This document shows, in pieces, positions 43,701-52,642 of a stretch of 55,300 nucleotides of DNA. Positions within the stretch are counted from its first letter, which is position 1; each line of letters starts with the position of its first letter. The notes below the pieces were generated by a model. It was given only the letters and a program-made list of their open reading frames with translations. It was not told the origin of the DNA and searched no databases. A program made the position numbers and the translations under genes. This stretch comes from CAZUCE01 sp964619265 (GTDB lineage Bacteria; Planctomycetota; UBA1135; GCA-002686595): contig CAZUCE010000027.1 in assembly GCA_964619265.1 (NCBI GenBank), forward strand, positions 1 to 55,300. The letters are read 5' to 3'.

Positions 43701-44251
43701 TCGAGTCCGAAACCGAACTCCTGCGCCGCATCGCCGGCCCTGAACCCGACCGTTCCCGCGCGCTGGGCGAGTTGTTCCAACAGGCCCAGCCAGCGCTTCG
43801 TCAACTGACCCTGCGAATTACCAGCCGAGCAGATCTCGCCGAGGACGCCGTCCAAGAGACGTTCGCCGCGGTCCTCCGCTCGATCGGACGATTCCGCGGA
43901 GAGGCCAAGCTCTCCACTTGGATGTACCGCATCGCGGTTCGAGAGGCCTTGAAAGCCAGCCGCCGCGCCAACCGGTCTGAGATCACCGGGAACTCCGGCG
44001 ACCAGATGTCCGGCCCCGGTCGCGAGCCAGCCCAGGCCCTGGCCGATCGCGAAGGCGCGCTGCGACTGCTGCGTGCGATCGGCGAACTACCCGCCGACCT
44101 GCGAGTCGTGCTGGGCCTCGCGGCATCCGGCGACCTCCCTCAGGCGGAGATTGCGGGGGTCCTGGGACTGCCAGTCGGGACCGTTCATTCGCGGCTGCAC
44201 ACGGCCCGGGAGCGCTTGAGACGACGCCTGGGGCTGCCCGCCACCCCGTAG
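43697..44251 (+). CDS. ECF-type RNA polymerase sigma factor
   Basis: The 184-residue protein has sigma region 2 (LRITSRADLAEDAVQETFAAVLRSIGRFRGEAKLSTWMYRIAVREALK, about 38-85). A short polar linker leads to region 4 (LLRAIGELPADLRVVLGL and EIAGVLGLPVGTVHSRLHTARERLRRRL), with the helix-turn-helix at about 148-178. It directs RNA polymerase to a small set of promoters. The GTG start overlaps the stop of the upstream membrane-protein gene. No anti-sigma gene lies downstream; the next gene encodes a secreted protein 150 bases later. Confidence 0.92.
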   Translation: MIESETELLRRIAGPEPDRSRALGELFQQAQPALRQLTLRITSRADLAEDAVQETFAAVLRSIGRFRGEAKLSTWMYRIAVREALKASRRANRSEITGNSGDQMSGPGREPAQALADREGALRLLRAIGELPADLRVVLGLAASGDLPQAEIAGVLGLPVGTVHSRLHTARERLRRRLGLPATP

Positions 44252-44401
44252 CTGCCTCCCGGAGCGTTCCTCGGGCCTCCAGGGAATCGATTGAACTACT
44301 GGGAGAAAACTCCGTTCGCCTCGCAGGCGGGGCGCACTCCCTGGGACAGCCGACGATCACGCCGGCGGACTCCTCCATTCCTGTCCCAGACGAGATTCCC
44401 C

Positions 44402-45610
44402 ATGCGACTCCTCGAATTCCTCGCTCCGTTGGCCGTTGCGGCCGCGTTCGTGCCCGCCGCCGAGGCCCAGTGCTTCGGTCCCGACGGCCTCAGCTCCCCG
44501 GCCTGTTGCGCCCCGGCCACCCTCGACCTGCCGCCCCTGCCCCCGATCAGCATGGTCGGTCAGGGGGATCGCTGGGACGAATGCGGCCTGAGTGCCCAGG
44601 CCTGCCGGATCATCGAGATCAGCCCGCCGATGCCGACGCTCGCCTGCGGTTCGTTCCTATCCGACATCGAGATTCTCGACTGCGGCGGCAACTCCCTGAT
44701 GAGGGGCGAATTGACCCTCGACTACACCCGCACCTGGGAAGAACAGGGTGGCTTCGGCGGCTACCAAGTCTGGCGCTTCGCCGCGAAGGTCGACTTCGAG
44801 TACGACGGTAGCCCGGTCCCCCCGGGTTCACAGATTCCGAACAGCTTGCTCGAGGGCGTCCCCACGGCGTTCTATTACGGCTACGTGGATTACGCGCTCG
44901 ATTGCGCTACGGGCATCTTCGAGAACAGCGTTGTGCTGCACCACGGCTGCGACCTATTCCAGCACATGCCGATTTACTCGACCTACCCGGGCGTCTTCGA
45001 CCCGACCACCAGCTTCGCCATCGTCGGCCCGGACACCCTGGCCAACCCGTTCGTCCCGTCCCTGTCGCCGATGAACGACGGCGATGTGGTCGGTGAAGCC
45101 ATCCGCCGCATCGAAGCGGTGTGCCTCGCTGAGGACCGCATCGCCCAGGGCCTCTACCAGAAAATCGTCGACGTGTGCATGTGCCCGCTCACGTTCCTCA
45201 ACCCTCAGATGAGCCTGGGGAGCCTTGAAGCTGCCAGCTTCTGTGGCAACAGCGTCCGTTCGCTGAACGTGTTCCCGACGCTGCCCTACTTGCACACGGT
45301 CACCACCTCCCTCGGGCGCTGGAGCACTTCGAACAGCTACCCCGGCCCCGAAGCTGCCAGCGTCATCGAAGGCCTGTTCCAGCACATCGACACCTGCCCG
45401 ACCAGCGGCACGGTCGAGATCTCGATTGACAACAACTACGGCGGCGTAACCCGCGGAGGCTTCCCCGCTTTCTCGAGCTCGATCACCCCCAACAATTCGA
45501 CGTTCATCGACATGGCCAGCAACTTCAGCTGGTTGATCGGCACCCCCCTCCCCTTGCCGATCGTGGGTGAGGTCAAACCCACCCGCCACCTGACCTACAT
45601 CAACTACTAG
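44402..45610 (+). CDS. Secreted cysteine-containing protein of unknown function
   Basis: The 402-residue product has a signal peptide cleaved after AAAFVPAAEA (about residue 22). The mature part contains about 16 Cys, several in pairs or near pairs (ACCAPA, CLAEDR, VDVCMCPLTF), suggesting disulfides. Aromatic and Gly-rich segments such as GGFGGYQVWRF and FYYGYVDYALDC suggest a beta-rich extracellular domain. I know no family for it. The ATG 44402 follows a 150-base leader after the sigma-factor gene, and a strong hairpin follows its stop. Confidence 0.75.
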   Translation: MRLLEFLAPLAVAAAFVPAAEAQCFGPDGLSSPACCAPATLDLPPLPPISMVGQGDRWDECGLSAQACRIIEISPPMPTLACGSFLSDIEILDCGGNSLMRGELTLDYTRTWEEQGGFGGYQVWRFAAKVDFEYDGSPVPPGSQIPNSLLEGVPTAFYYGYVDYALDCATGIFENSVVLHHGCDLFQHMPIYSTYPGVFDPTTSFAIVGPDTLANPFVPSLSPMNDGDVVGEAIRRIEAVCLAEDRIAQGLYQKIVDVCMCPLTFLNPQMSLGSLEAASFCGNSVRSLNVFPTLPYLHTVTTSLGRWSTSNSYPGPEAASVIEGLFQHIDTCPTSGTVEISIDNNYGGVTRGGFPAFSSSITPNNSTFIDMASNFSWLIGTPLPLPIVGEVKPTRHLTYINY

Positions 45611-45634
45611 GACATCCCCACGATCAGGGATGGT

Positions 45635-45670
45635 GCGGGGCGCTGGGCGGAAATTCGCCCCGCGCCCCGC
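45635..45670 (+). terminator. Strong GC-rich terminator-like hairpin
   Basis: Two 15-base arms (45635-45649 and 45656-45670) pair with one mismatch around the loop GAAATT, 24 bases after the secreted-protein stop. There is no clear T run. The remaining 230 bases to the next gene show nothing else recognisable. Confidence 0.6.
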
Positions 45671-45899
45671 TCCCTAGGCCCCGGTCGGCGGACTCAACGG
45701 GGCTGAATGGGTGGGAATGGCCTGTGTGCCGGTTCGGGCGATCCGGGCCGGCGCCCCCCGTTGCGGGCCCTTCAGGCGGGGGCAAACGGCGATCTAGTGA
45801 GAATTCCTGGCGCCGATCGCGCGTAAACGCAGACTGAACGGTCCGGCCCCGGCCATTCAGGTCGTCCCGAAGGCCACGAATTCGAACCCTCTACTAGCT

Positions 45900-46415
45900 A
45901 TGAACCGCACTCAGCGCACTTTGGGCGCCCTCGCCGCCCTGCCTCTTCTGCTCGCCCCCCTCGGCTGTGAAAAAGCCAATGACATCGCCTCCGCAGCCCA
46001 AAACGGAATTGAGGACGCTGCCGGCACGGCCGGCGACGCCCTCGGAGACGCAGGGGACATGGCCGGCGACGCTCTTGGAAATGCGAAGGACATGGCCGGC
46101 GATGCCCTCGAAAAGATGGGAGACATGGGAGACCTGAACATTGGCGACATGGGCAAAGACATGCTCGCCAAAGGCCTTGGCGGCTTCCAGCCGAAGATCA
46201 CCGAGGCGATCGACAGCCTCAAGGGAGGCTCCGGCAACCTGACCGAAGGCATGAAGGAGAAGCTCTCGAAGCTCACCGACATCCAGGGTCAACTCCCCGA
46301 TCTGATTTCGAGCCTCACCAGCGGCTCCGGCGACGCCCTCTCCGGCGCCATGGACAAGGCCAAGGGCCTCATGGCCGAAATTCCGAAGCTGATCGCTGGC
46401 ATCACCGGCAACTGA
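45900..46415 (+). CDS. Lipoprotein with 11-residue helical repeats
   Basis: The 171-residue product has a lipoprotein signal ending LLAPLGC (Cys23). About residues 42-75 repeat an 11-residue unit: AGDALGDAGDM, AGDALGNAKDM, AGDALEKMGDM. This is the pattern of amphipathic surface-binding helices in LEA-like or apolipoprotein-like proteins. The C-terminal half (about 90-170) is helical and Gly/Ser/Lys-containing. No family is assigned. It may bind membranes or other surface components. It has hairpins on both sides and so appears to be a single-gene transcript. A 634-codon minus-strand reading crosses it and is a shadow. Confidence 0.75.
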   Translation: MNRTQRTLGALAALPLLLAPLGCEKANDIASAAQNGIEDAAGTAGDALGDAGDMAGDALGNAKDMAGDALEKMGDMGDLNIGDMGKDMLAKGLGGFQPKITEAIDSLKGGSGNLTEGMKEKLSKLTDIQGQLPDLISSLTSGSGDALSGAMDKAKGLMAEIPKLIAGITGN

Positions 46416-46454
46416 TCTAGCAGGGCTCGCTCCGGCGAGCTCACCCCTGCCCGA

Positions 46455-46484
46455 GGGAGCCCGGTCGTCACCGATCGGGCTCCC
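46455..46484 (+). terminator. Terminator hairpin after the lipoprotein gene
   Basis: A 13-bp stem (46455-46467 with 46472-46484, one G·T pair) closes on the loop TCAC and is followed by only two T. It sits between the lipoprotein and the ABC genes and argues that the ABC gene starts downstream of ATG 46488. Confidence 0.7.
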
Positions 46485-46592
46485 TTCATGTCCACTCCCC
46501 TTGCCGGCATCGGCCAAACCGCGCGCGCTTGCCGGAAAGCTCGCCGGGACCTCGGGAGAATCGACCCGTTCCAGCCTAGGATCCGCCTTCCT

Positions 46593-48485
46593 GTGACTCC
46601 GCCCTTCGACGGACAGACCCACGCGACGAGCTTGCGTCCTCTGCTGCGCATCGTGCCGTACTACAAGCGGTACGGCTTGGCGTATGGGCTCGGTTTCGGC
46701 GCGCTGGTCGCGGCCATCTGGCTGAGACTCGCGATCCCCCGCCTGCTCGGCGATTCGATCAGCAACCTCGAAGCGGCCGCCCTGGAGGGCGGTCGCCTGG
46801 ACGCGGAACGCGGCGCCGAGCTGCTCGGCACCGCGGTGTTTTGGATCGTGATCGTCGCCATCGCAGGCGCGGTCACGCGCGTCACAAGCCGCTGGACGAT
46901 CCTGGGCACCAGCCGGCGTGTGGTGCACGACTTGCGCGAAGAGCTGTACGCAAAGCTCACCCGCTTGTCTCCTTCCTTTTATCTGCGCACGACGACAGGC
47001 CAGCTCATGTCGCGCGGAATGAACGACGTGCAGCACGTGCAGGGCTTGACGGGGCCGGTCTTCCTGTACATCGCGGAGACTCTGCTGCTGTACGGCATCG
47101 GGCTCACGATGATGATCAGCGTTAGCGCCGAGCTGACCTTCTGGGCGCTCCTGCCCTTTCCGTTTTTCCTGTGGCGCGCCCGGATCCTGGCCCAAGCGAT
47201 TCAAATCGGCTCGCGCGCAGCTCAGCAGTCGATGGGTGAGATCAGCGACAAGATCTCCGAGAGCCTGGGGGGCAGCCTCGTGATCAAGACCATGGGGCTC
47301 GAAGGCGCCGACCGGGGCCGCTTTGAAGCGCATGCCCAGCACTATCGAGACCTCAACCTCGAAGTCACCCGGGCGCGCATCAAGCTGTGGCCGATGATGA
47401 TGATCCTGGCCGCGCTGTCGACGGCGATCACGCTGGGCATCGGTATTCCGCGGGCCCTGCGCGGCGAGATCGAAACCGGCGACTTCGTGGCGTTCCTGTT
47501 CTATCTCCAGTTGCTCGCCGCGCCGACCGCGGTGCTCGGTTTCGTGATCAGCTCGCTCCAGCGCGGCGCGGCCTCTCTGGCGCGGCTCGGCGAGGTGCTC
47601 GACGCCGAAGAGACCCTGCCCGATCCGGCGGATCCCCTCGCGTTCGAAGGTCTGAGCGGCGGCGTCGAATTGCGCGGGCTGACCATCGACCGCGGGGACG
47701 AGCGTGCGGCGCTGTCCGACGACGAAGGCAGCCGTGGCCAAGCCGCACCGCGTCGGCGCATCCTGGATGCCGTCGATCTGCGTCTGGAAGCTGGGCAAAC
47801 ACTCGGCATCGTCGGCCGCACCGGCTCCGGAAAAACGACCTTGATGAACGTCCTCGCCCGGCTAACGGAAGTCGAACGGGGCGTCCTGTTCTACGACGGA
47901 ATCGACGCCACTCGGCTCAAGCCATCCACGGTCCGCGCGGGCATCGCCCTGGTCCCCCAGGATCCGTTCCTGTTCAGCGCGAGCCTCGCAGAGAACATCG
48001 CGCTCGGATCCCACGGTGCCTCGAGCGAGGAGATCGACGAAGCGGTTCGTATCTCCCAGCTCGGCAGCGATCTCGCCCAGCTCCCCGAGGGCCTCGCGAC
48101 CCTGGTTGGCGAGCGCGGCGTCAACCTCTCGGGCGGCCAGCGCCAACGCACAGCTCTCGCCCGCGCGGTACTCGTCCGGCCGAGTCTGCTGCTGCTCGAC
48201 GACACGCTTTCGGCCGTGGACACCGCCACCGCCGACGCGATCCTCGCCGGGCTCGAACCGATCATGCGCGAGCGGACGACCGTGATCGTGGCCCACCGCC
48301 TCTCCACGGTCAGGCATGCGGACCTGATCGTCGTGCTCGAAGACGGAGCCATCTCCGAAAGCGGCACCCACGGGGACCTTCTCGCCGCCGGCGGCACCTA
48401 CGCCGAGCTGTGGCGCTCCCAGGAGGAGCAACCGGCCAGCGACGATCGCCAGCCCAACTCGGTGCCCACCGGAGGTCCCTCGTGA
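46593..48485 (+). CDS. ABC exporter half-transporter, degenerate-site subunit
   Basis: The 630-residue protein has an N-terminal six-helix ABC membrane domain (about 20-310) and a C-terminal nucleotide-binding domain. Walker A is GRTGSGKTT, the signature is LSGGQ (512-516), and Walker B is LLLLDDTLSAVD. The residue after the Walker B Asp536 is Asp537 instead of the catalytic Glu. This is what the first subunit of heterodimeric exporters such as TM287/288 shows. GTG 46593 is preferred to ATG 46488 because a terminator hairpin ends at 46484. The TGA overlaps the GTG of the partner gene. Confidence 0.9.
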   Translation: MTPPFDGQTHATSLRPLLRIVPYYKRYGLAYGLGFGALVAAIWLRLAIPRLLGDSISNLEAAALEGGRLDAERGAELLGTAVFWIVIVAIAGAVTRVTSRWTILGTSRRVVHDLREELYAKLTRLSPSFYLRTTTGQLMSRGMNDVQHVQGLTGPVFLYIAETLLLYGIGLTMMISVSAELTFWALLPFPFFLWRARILAQAIQIGSRAAQQSMGEISDKISESLGGSLVIKTMGLEGADRGRFEAHAQHYRDLNLEVTRARIKLWPMMMILAALSTAITLGIGIPRALRGEIETGDFVAFLFYLQLLAAPTAVLGFVISSLQRGAASLARLGEVLDAEETLPDPADPLAFEGLSGGVELRGLTIDRGDERAALSDDEGSRGQAAPRRRILDAVDLRLEAGQTLGIVGRTGSGKTTLMNVLARLTEVERGVLFYDGIDATRLKPSTVRAGIALVPQDPFLFSASLAENIALGSHGASSEEIDEAVRISQLGSDLAQLPEGLATLVGERGVNLSGGQRQRTALARAVLVRPSLLLLDDTLSAVDTATADAILAGLEPIMRERTTVIVAHRLSTVRHADLIVVLEDGAISESGTHGDLLAAGGTYAELWRSQEEQPASDDRQPNSVPTGGPS

Positions 48486-50437
48486 GCTCCCCTCAACCCG
48501 AACGCGCAGCCTGGGAGCTCGAGGGCAAGGAGCAAATCCGAGTCGGCGTGCTCGACTGGTCGCTGCTCAAGCGGCTTTGGACCTACGTGCACCCCGAGCG
48601 CTACCGGCTGCTCGCGGCCTTCGCGCTGCTGCTCATCAATCAGGCCCTGCGGCTCCTGCAGCCGACGCTCGTCGCGCTGGCCTTGGATCGTTTTCTCGTC
48701 CCCCGCGAACCGACCGGGGCGTGGGCCAAGGTCGTCGGTCTCTTCGAGCGCTGGAGCGCCACGGTGGACGGCCTGATCCCGGGCGGCGCCTCGCCTTTGT
48801 CGGTGCTGATCGGCACGTTTGCCGCGGCGGCGGGGATCGAGTTCTTCCTGCGCCGACTCCAACTGTGGTGGATCGATCTGGCCGGCCAAAATGCGCTGCT
48901 GGACCTGCGCAAAGCGCTGTTCGCTCACCTGCAGAAGCTCTCGAGCTCGTTCTACGACCGAACACCGGTCGGACGTTTGGTTGGGCGCCTGACCACCGAC
49001 ATCGAGGCCCTGCAGGAGATGTTCTCCTCCGGCGTCGTCACGATCCTGGGCGACTTCGTGAACCTCGCTGCGATGGCCGCGGTCCTGCTCGCGCTGAACT
49101 GGCCGCTCGCACTGACCAGTTTCTTGGTCGTTCCGGTGCTGTTGTGGCTGACCCTGTGGGTGCGCGGCAAGGTCAGGAGCGCCTACGAGATTCTCGTGGT
49201 GCGGCGTTCCGCCCTGGCTTCGTTCTTGCACGAGAGCTTTGGCGGCATGCCCCTGATCCAGTCGTTCCGGGCCGAGCGACGCTTCGAAGGTCAGCACGCG
49301 AATTTCAACGACGACATGCGCGACGCGCAGCTCGTCGCCGTGAAGTGGGAGTCCCTGCTCTCGGCGATCACCGAACTGCTCGGCGCCCTTGCGACCGCGC
49401 TGATCCTGTGGTTCGGAGGTCGCTTGGTTCTCGGGGATGCGATCGCCAGCGGCCTGCCGAGCTGGTTCGGAGAAGCCACGGGGACCCTGACGCTCGGCGT
49501 CTTGTTCCTGTTCATCGACTACATGGCCAAGTTCTTCCAGCCGCTGACCGACCTGTCGCTCAAGTACACGGTCATGCAAAACGCGATGACCGCGGCGGCC
49601 AAGATCTTCTCGCTGATGGACGTGGACGAGACCATCTCGGAACCTTTGAACCCGCGGGTTCCGGGCAAGCGCGCGGGGCGCGTCGAGTTCGAAGACGTGC
49701 GCTTCACCTATGCGAGCCGGCCCGACGAAGAGGTCCTGCGCTCGCTGTCTTTCGAAATCCAGCCCGGGGAGCACATCGCGATCGTCGGCGCGACCGGTTC
49801 GGGCAAGACAACGATCGGAAAACTGCTGGTTCGCCTGTACGACCGCGGTTCAGGGCACATTCGACTGGACGGTCAGGACGTGAAGGACTTCGCGGTCGCC
49901 GAGTTGCGCTCGCGCATCAGCACCGTCCCCCAGGACGTGTTCTTGTTCGAGGGCACGGTCCTCGACAATTTGCGCCTCGGCGGCCGCGGTCAGCACCCCG
50001 AAGACGCGGTCGATGCCGCCGCCGCCCGCCAAGCGGCCGACCGGCTCGGCCTGACCCAGATCTTGAGCCGCTTCCCGCTCGGCCTTGAGCAACCTGTGGG
50101 CGAGCGCGGCAAGCAACTCTCGAGCGGCGAGCGCCAACTGGTCGCGTTCGCTCGCGCCCTGGCCCGCGCACCTGAAGTGGTCATCCTCGACGAGGCCACC
50201 TCCAACATCGACACGCGCACCGAGGAGGTCCTCGGCGTGGCGCTCGAAGAATTGCTCGAGGGGCGCTCCGCTTTGATCATCGCGCACCGCCTTTCAACCA
50301 TCCGGAACTGCGACCGAATCTTGGTCCTCGACCGTGGCGAGCTGGTCGAGCAGGGCACCCACGAGCAGTTGCTGGCCGCCGGCGGTGCCTACCAGCGGCT
50401 CCACGAGCTGCAGTTCCGTTCGTCGAAATCGGCCTGA
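48482..50437 (+). CDS. ABC exporter half-transporter, catalytic-site subunit
   Basis: The 651-residue protein repeats the ABC-exporter layout: membrane domain about 35-345, then nucleotide-binding domain with Walker A GATGSGKTT and Walker B VVILDEATSNID, where Glu571 is the catalytic residue. Its signature is LSSGE (546-550), degenerate compared with LSGGQ of the partner. Combined, one ATP site is fully active (this Walker B with the partner's LSGGQ) and the other is degenerate. The cargo may be a lipid, peptide or drug. It starts in a GTGA overlap with the first subunit gene, so the two are made in equal amounts. Confidence 0.92.
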   Translation: MSSPQPERAAWELEGKEQIRVGVLDWSLLKRLWTYVHPERYRLLAAFALLLINQALRLLQPTLVALALDRFLVPREPTGAWAKVVGLFERWSATVDGLIPGGASPLSVLIGTFAAAAGIEFFLRRLQLWWIDLAGQNALLDLRKALFAHLQKLSSSFYDRTPVGRLVGRLTTDIEALQEMFSSGVVTILGDFVNLAAMAAVLLALNWPLALTSFLVVPVLLWLTLWVRGKVRSAYEILVVRRSALASFLHESFGGMPLIQSFRAERRFEGQHANFNDDMRDAQLVAVKWESLLSAITELLGALATALILWFGGRLVLGDAIASGLPSWFGEATGTLTLGVLFLFIDYMAKFFQPLTDLSLKYTVMQNAMTAAAKIFSLMDVDETISEPLNPRVPGKRAGRVEFEDVRFTYASRPDEEVLRSLSFEIQPGEHIAIVGATGSGKTTIGKLLVRLYDRGSGHIRLDGQDVKDFAVAELRSRISTVPQDVFLFEGTVLDNLRLGGRGQHPEDAVDAAAARQAADRLGLTQILSRFPLGLEQPVGERGKQLSSGERQLVAFARALARAPEVVILDEATSNIDTRTEEVLGVALEELLEGRSALIIAHRLSTIRNCDRILVLDRGELVEQGTHEQLLAAGGAYQRLHELQFRSSKSA

Positions 50438-50545
50438 GGCCGGCCCGGATGGCTGGGGCGGTGGAGGAATCGCCTTCTGGCCGCGAGTGCGTCGATTCCC
50501 TGGGGCTGCTCCGGTAGCTTGCAGCGCCCCCCACGCCCCTCGCCC

Positions 50546-51532
50546 ATGACCGTTTCCGAGTTCCTCCGCCACCACTATCGCCACTTCAACGCCGCGACCC
50601 TGGTCGATGCGGCCGATGCCTACGTGGCCCACCTGGATGCGGGCGGCACGATGTTGGTCACGCTGGCCGGGGCGATGAGCACCGCGGAGCTGGGGCTGTC
50701 CCTGGCCGAGATGATTCGGGAGGGCAAGGTCCATGGGATCTGTTGCACCGGCGCGAACCTCGAAGAAGACGTGTTCAACCTGGTCGCTCACGACCACTAC
50801 AAGCGGCTGCCCAACTACCGCGATCTGTCGCCGACGGACGAGAAGGCACTCGAAGACCAGGGGCTCAATCGCGTCACGGACACGTGCATCCCCGAAGAGC
50901 AAGCGTTCCGTGCCATCGAGCACCACATCCTCGAACTCTGGCAGCGTGCGGACAGCCAGGGCGAGCGATTCCTGCCCCACGAGTTCGTCTACCAGCTGCT
51001 GCGCGAGAAGCTGAGCAAAGCCGACTATCAAATCGATCCGAAGGACTCCTGGCTGATCGCAGCAGCCGAGAAGAACCTGCCGCTGTTCGTCCCCGGCTGG
51101 GAAGACTCGACCCTCGGAAACATCTTCGTCAGCCACGTCCGCGCCGGCGACATCCAGAACATCACGACGGTTCGTTCGGGCCTTGAGTACATGGCGCAGC
51201 TGATCGATTGGTACCTCGAGGCCAGTCGGCCCGCGCGCGAAGACGCGAGCAACCCGGGCGTCGGCTTCTTCCAGATCGGTGGCGGCATCGCAGGGGACTT
51301 CCCGATCTGCGTGGTGCCGTTGATTCACCAGGACCTCGGTGAACCGTGTCCCTATTGGGGCTACTTCTGTCAGATCAGTGATTCGACGACCAGCTACGGC
51401 TCCTATTCGGGGGCGGTCCCCAACGAGAAGATCTCCTGGGGCAAGCTAGCGCCGGAAACACCTAAATTCGTCATCGAGAGCGACGCGACCATCGTGGCGC
51501 CGCTCGTCTTCGCCCGCGTCCTCGGCTGGTAG
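50546..51532 (+). CDS. Deoxyhypusine synthase-like protein
   Basis: The 328-residue protein matches the deoxyhypusine synthase family: VTLAGAMSTAELGLSLAEMI, VHGICCTGANLEEDVFN, FQIGGGIAGDFPICV and KISWGKLAPE, in which Lys300 is at the position of the catalytic lysine that takes the aminobutyl group from spermidine. The family modifies eIF5A in eukaryotes and archaea, but bacteria have no eIF5A. Bacterial members make homospermidine-like polyamines or unknown products. The start is ATG 50546. Its neighbour, 21 bases downstream, is an ATP-grasp ligase, which suggests a shared pathway. Confidence 0.9.
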   Translation: MTVSEFLRHHYRHFNAATLVDAADAYVAHLDAGGTMLVTLAGAMSTAELGLSLAEMIREGKVHGICCTGANLEEDVFNLVAHDHYKRLPNYRDLSPTDEKALEDQGLNRVTDTCIPEEQAFRAIEHHILELWQRADSQGERFLPHEFVYQLLREKLSKADYQIDPKDSWLIAAAEKNLPLFVPGWEDSTLGNIFVSHVRAGDIQNITTVRSGLEYMAQLIDWYLEASRPAREDASNPGVGFFQIGGGIAGDFPICVVPLIHQDLGEPCPYWGYFCQISDSTTSYGSYSGAVPNEKISWGKLAPETPKFVIESDATIVAPLVFARVLGW

Positions 51533-51553
51533 CCGCTTCTCCCCCCAACGCAC

Positions 51554-52570
51554 ATGACCCGCGACGATTCCAGCGCCTCCGAGAGCGGCGGCTTCGGCCT
51601 CCTGTTCGACGCCGCCGAACGCCTCGGCCTCCAGGCTCGCGTGCTCGACCCCGCGTTTGGCTACCTGTGGGAGCTATCCGACGGCCGCGGCCACGCCCAG
51701 GCCATCGTCGGCCTGCGGGTGCCTTTGAACCTGGCCGCGGCCAGTCACCTCGCCTCGGACAAGCACTACGCCTCGCTGGTCTTGAGCGGCGCCGGCTTCC
51801 GTACCCCGCGCACCGAACGCGCCCTCGCGCCGCGCGCGTTCAACGACACCAGCCTGGCCGATCGCTCCGGCGTGCGACCGGCGGTAGAGTTTGCGCGCTC
51901 CGAAGGCTATCCCCTGATCGTCAAGCCCAACCGCCTGTCCCACGGGCGCGGCGTGGCGCGGGTCGACTCGGAAGCCGAACTGCTCTCCGCCGTCGAAACG
52001 GTCTTCCAGCTGGACTCGATCGCCCTGGTTCAGGAGCTGATTCACGGGGTCGAGTACCGCCTCGAGTTCCTGGACGGTGAGTACCTCGTGGGCTACGAGC
52101 GCGCACCAACCGCGGTCACGGGCGATGGATTTCGCACCGTGGGAGAGCTGCTCCAGTCCTTGGACCCGCGCTTCACGAAGAGCAAGTTCTTGAGTCGCAT
52201 GCAGCGCCGCGGGGCGCTCACCCAGCACCTCGTGGCTCGCGGATTCGGTTTCGACTCGATCGTCCCGGCCGGTGAGCCGCTCCCGGTTGAGGACACAGTC
52301 CTCAACCTCTCCCGTGGCGCCACGCCCGTCCTGCTCGATGAGCTGCCCGATGGCTGGCTCGAGTGGGCCGTGCGCGCCGGGCGCGCTCTCGGTCTGCGGC
52401 ACTACGGCCTTGATTTCCGCCACATCCCGGGCGAGCCCATCGAGCGCGCGTGCGTCCTTGAAATCAACTCCAACCCGGCCGTGAGCCACCTGGCCCGGGC
52501 CGGGTTCCGCGAACGCGCGCTCGAAAGCCGCATGCGCCTTTTGTCAGCGGTCGCGAACGCCTGGGCCTAG
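51554..52570 (+). CDS. ATP-grasp ligase (cyanophycin synthetase/GshF-like)
   Basis: The 338-residue protein has an ATP-grasp core. YPLIVKPNRLSHGRGVARV carries the ATP-binding lysine and Gly loop. VQELIHGVEYRLEFLDGEYLVGYERAPTAVTGDGFRT is the RxP..V.GDG-type signature of cyanophycin and gamma-glutamylcysteine ligases, and CVLEINSNPAVSHLAR has the Glu-x-Asn metal site. The N-terminal 80 residues resemble the leading subdomain of that group. It should join a carboxylate to an amine. With the deoxyhypusine-synthase-like gene 21 bases upstream, a polyamine-containing product is plausible but inferred. It is convergent with the VCBS lipoprotein gene. Confidence 0.85.
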   Translation: MTRDDSSASESGGFGLLFDAAERLGLQARVLDPAFGYLWELSDGRGHAQAIVGLRVPLNLAAASHLASDKHYASLVLSGAGFRTPRTERALAPRAFNDTSLADRSGVRPAVEFARSEGYPLIVKPNRLSHGRGVARVDSEAELLSAVETVFQLDSIALVQELIHGVEYRLEFLDGEYLVGYERAPTAVTGDGFRTVGELLQSLDPRFTKSKFLSRMQRRGALTQHLVARGFGFDSIVPAGEPLPVEDTVLNLSRGATPVLLDELPDGWLEWAVRAGRALGLRHYGLDFRHIPGEPIERACVLEINSNPAVSHLARAGFRERALESRMRLLSAVANAWA

Positions 52571-52642
52571 CCCAGGAACCCAAGGCGCGACCCCCGGGGC
52601 GTCCTGCGAGAACCGGGCGCCGTGCCTACGCTCAAGCGAGCT

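Noticed and set aside
45870..45900. tRNA-like T-arm sequence (GGGTTCGAATTC on the minus strand)
   Set aside because: No matching acceptor, D or anticodon stems are found on either side, and the T-stem itself does not pair.
45894..47798. 634-codon minus-strand open frame
   Set aside because: It is antisense to the 11-mer-repeat lipoprotein and the first ABC subunit, both with clear family features. Its product is Gln/Arg/Asp-rich without any domain, as expected for a high-GC shadow frame.
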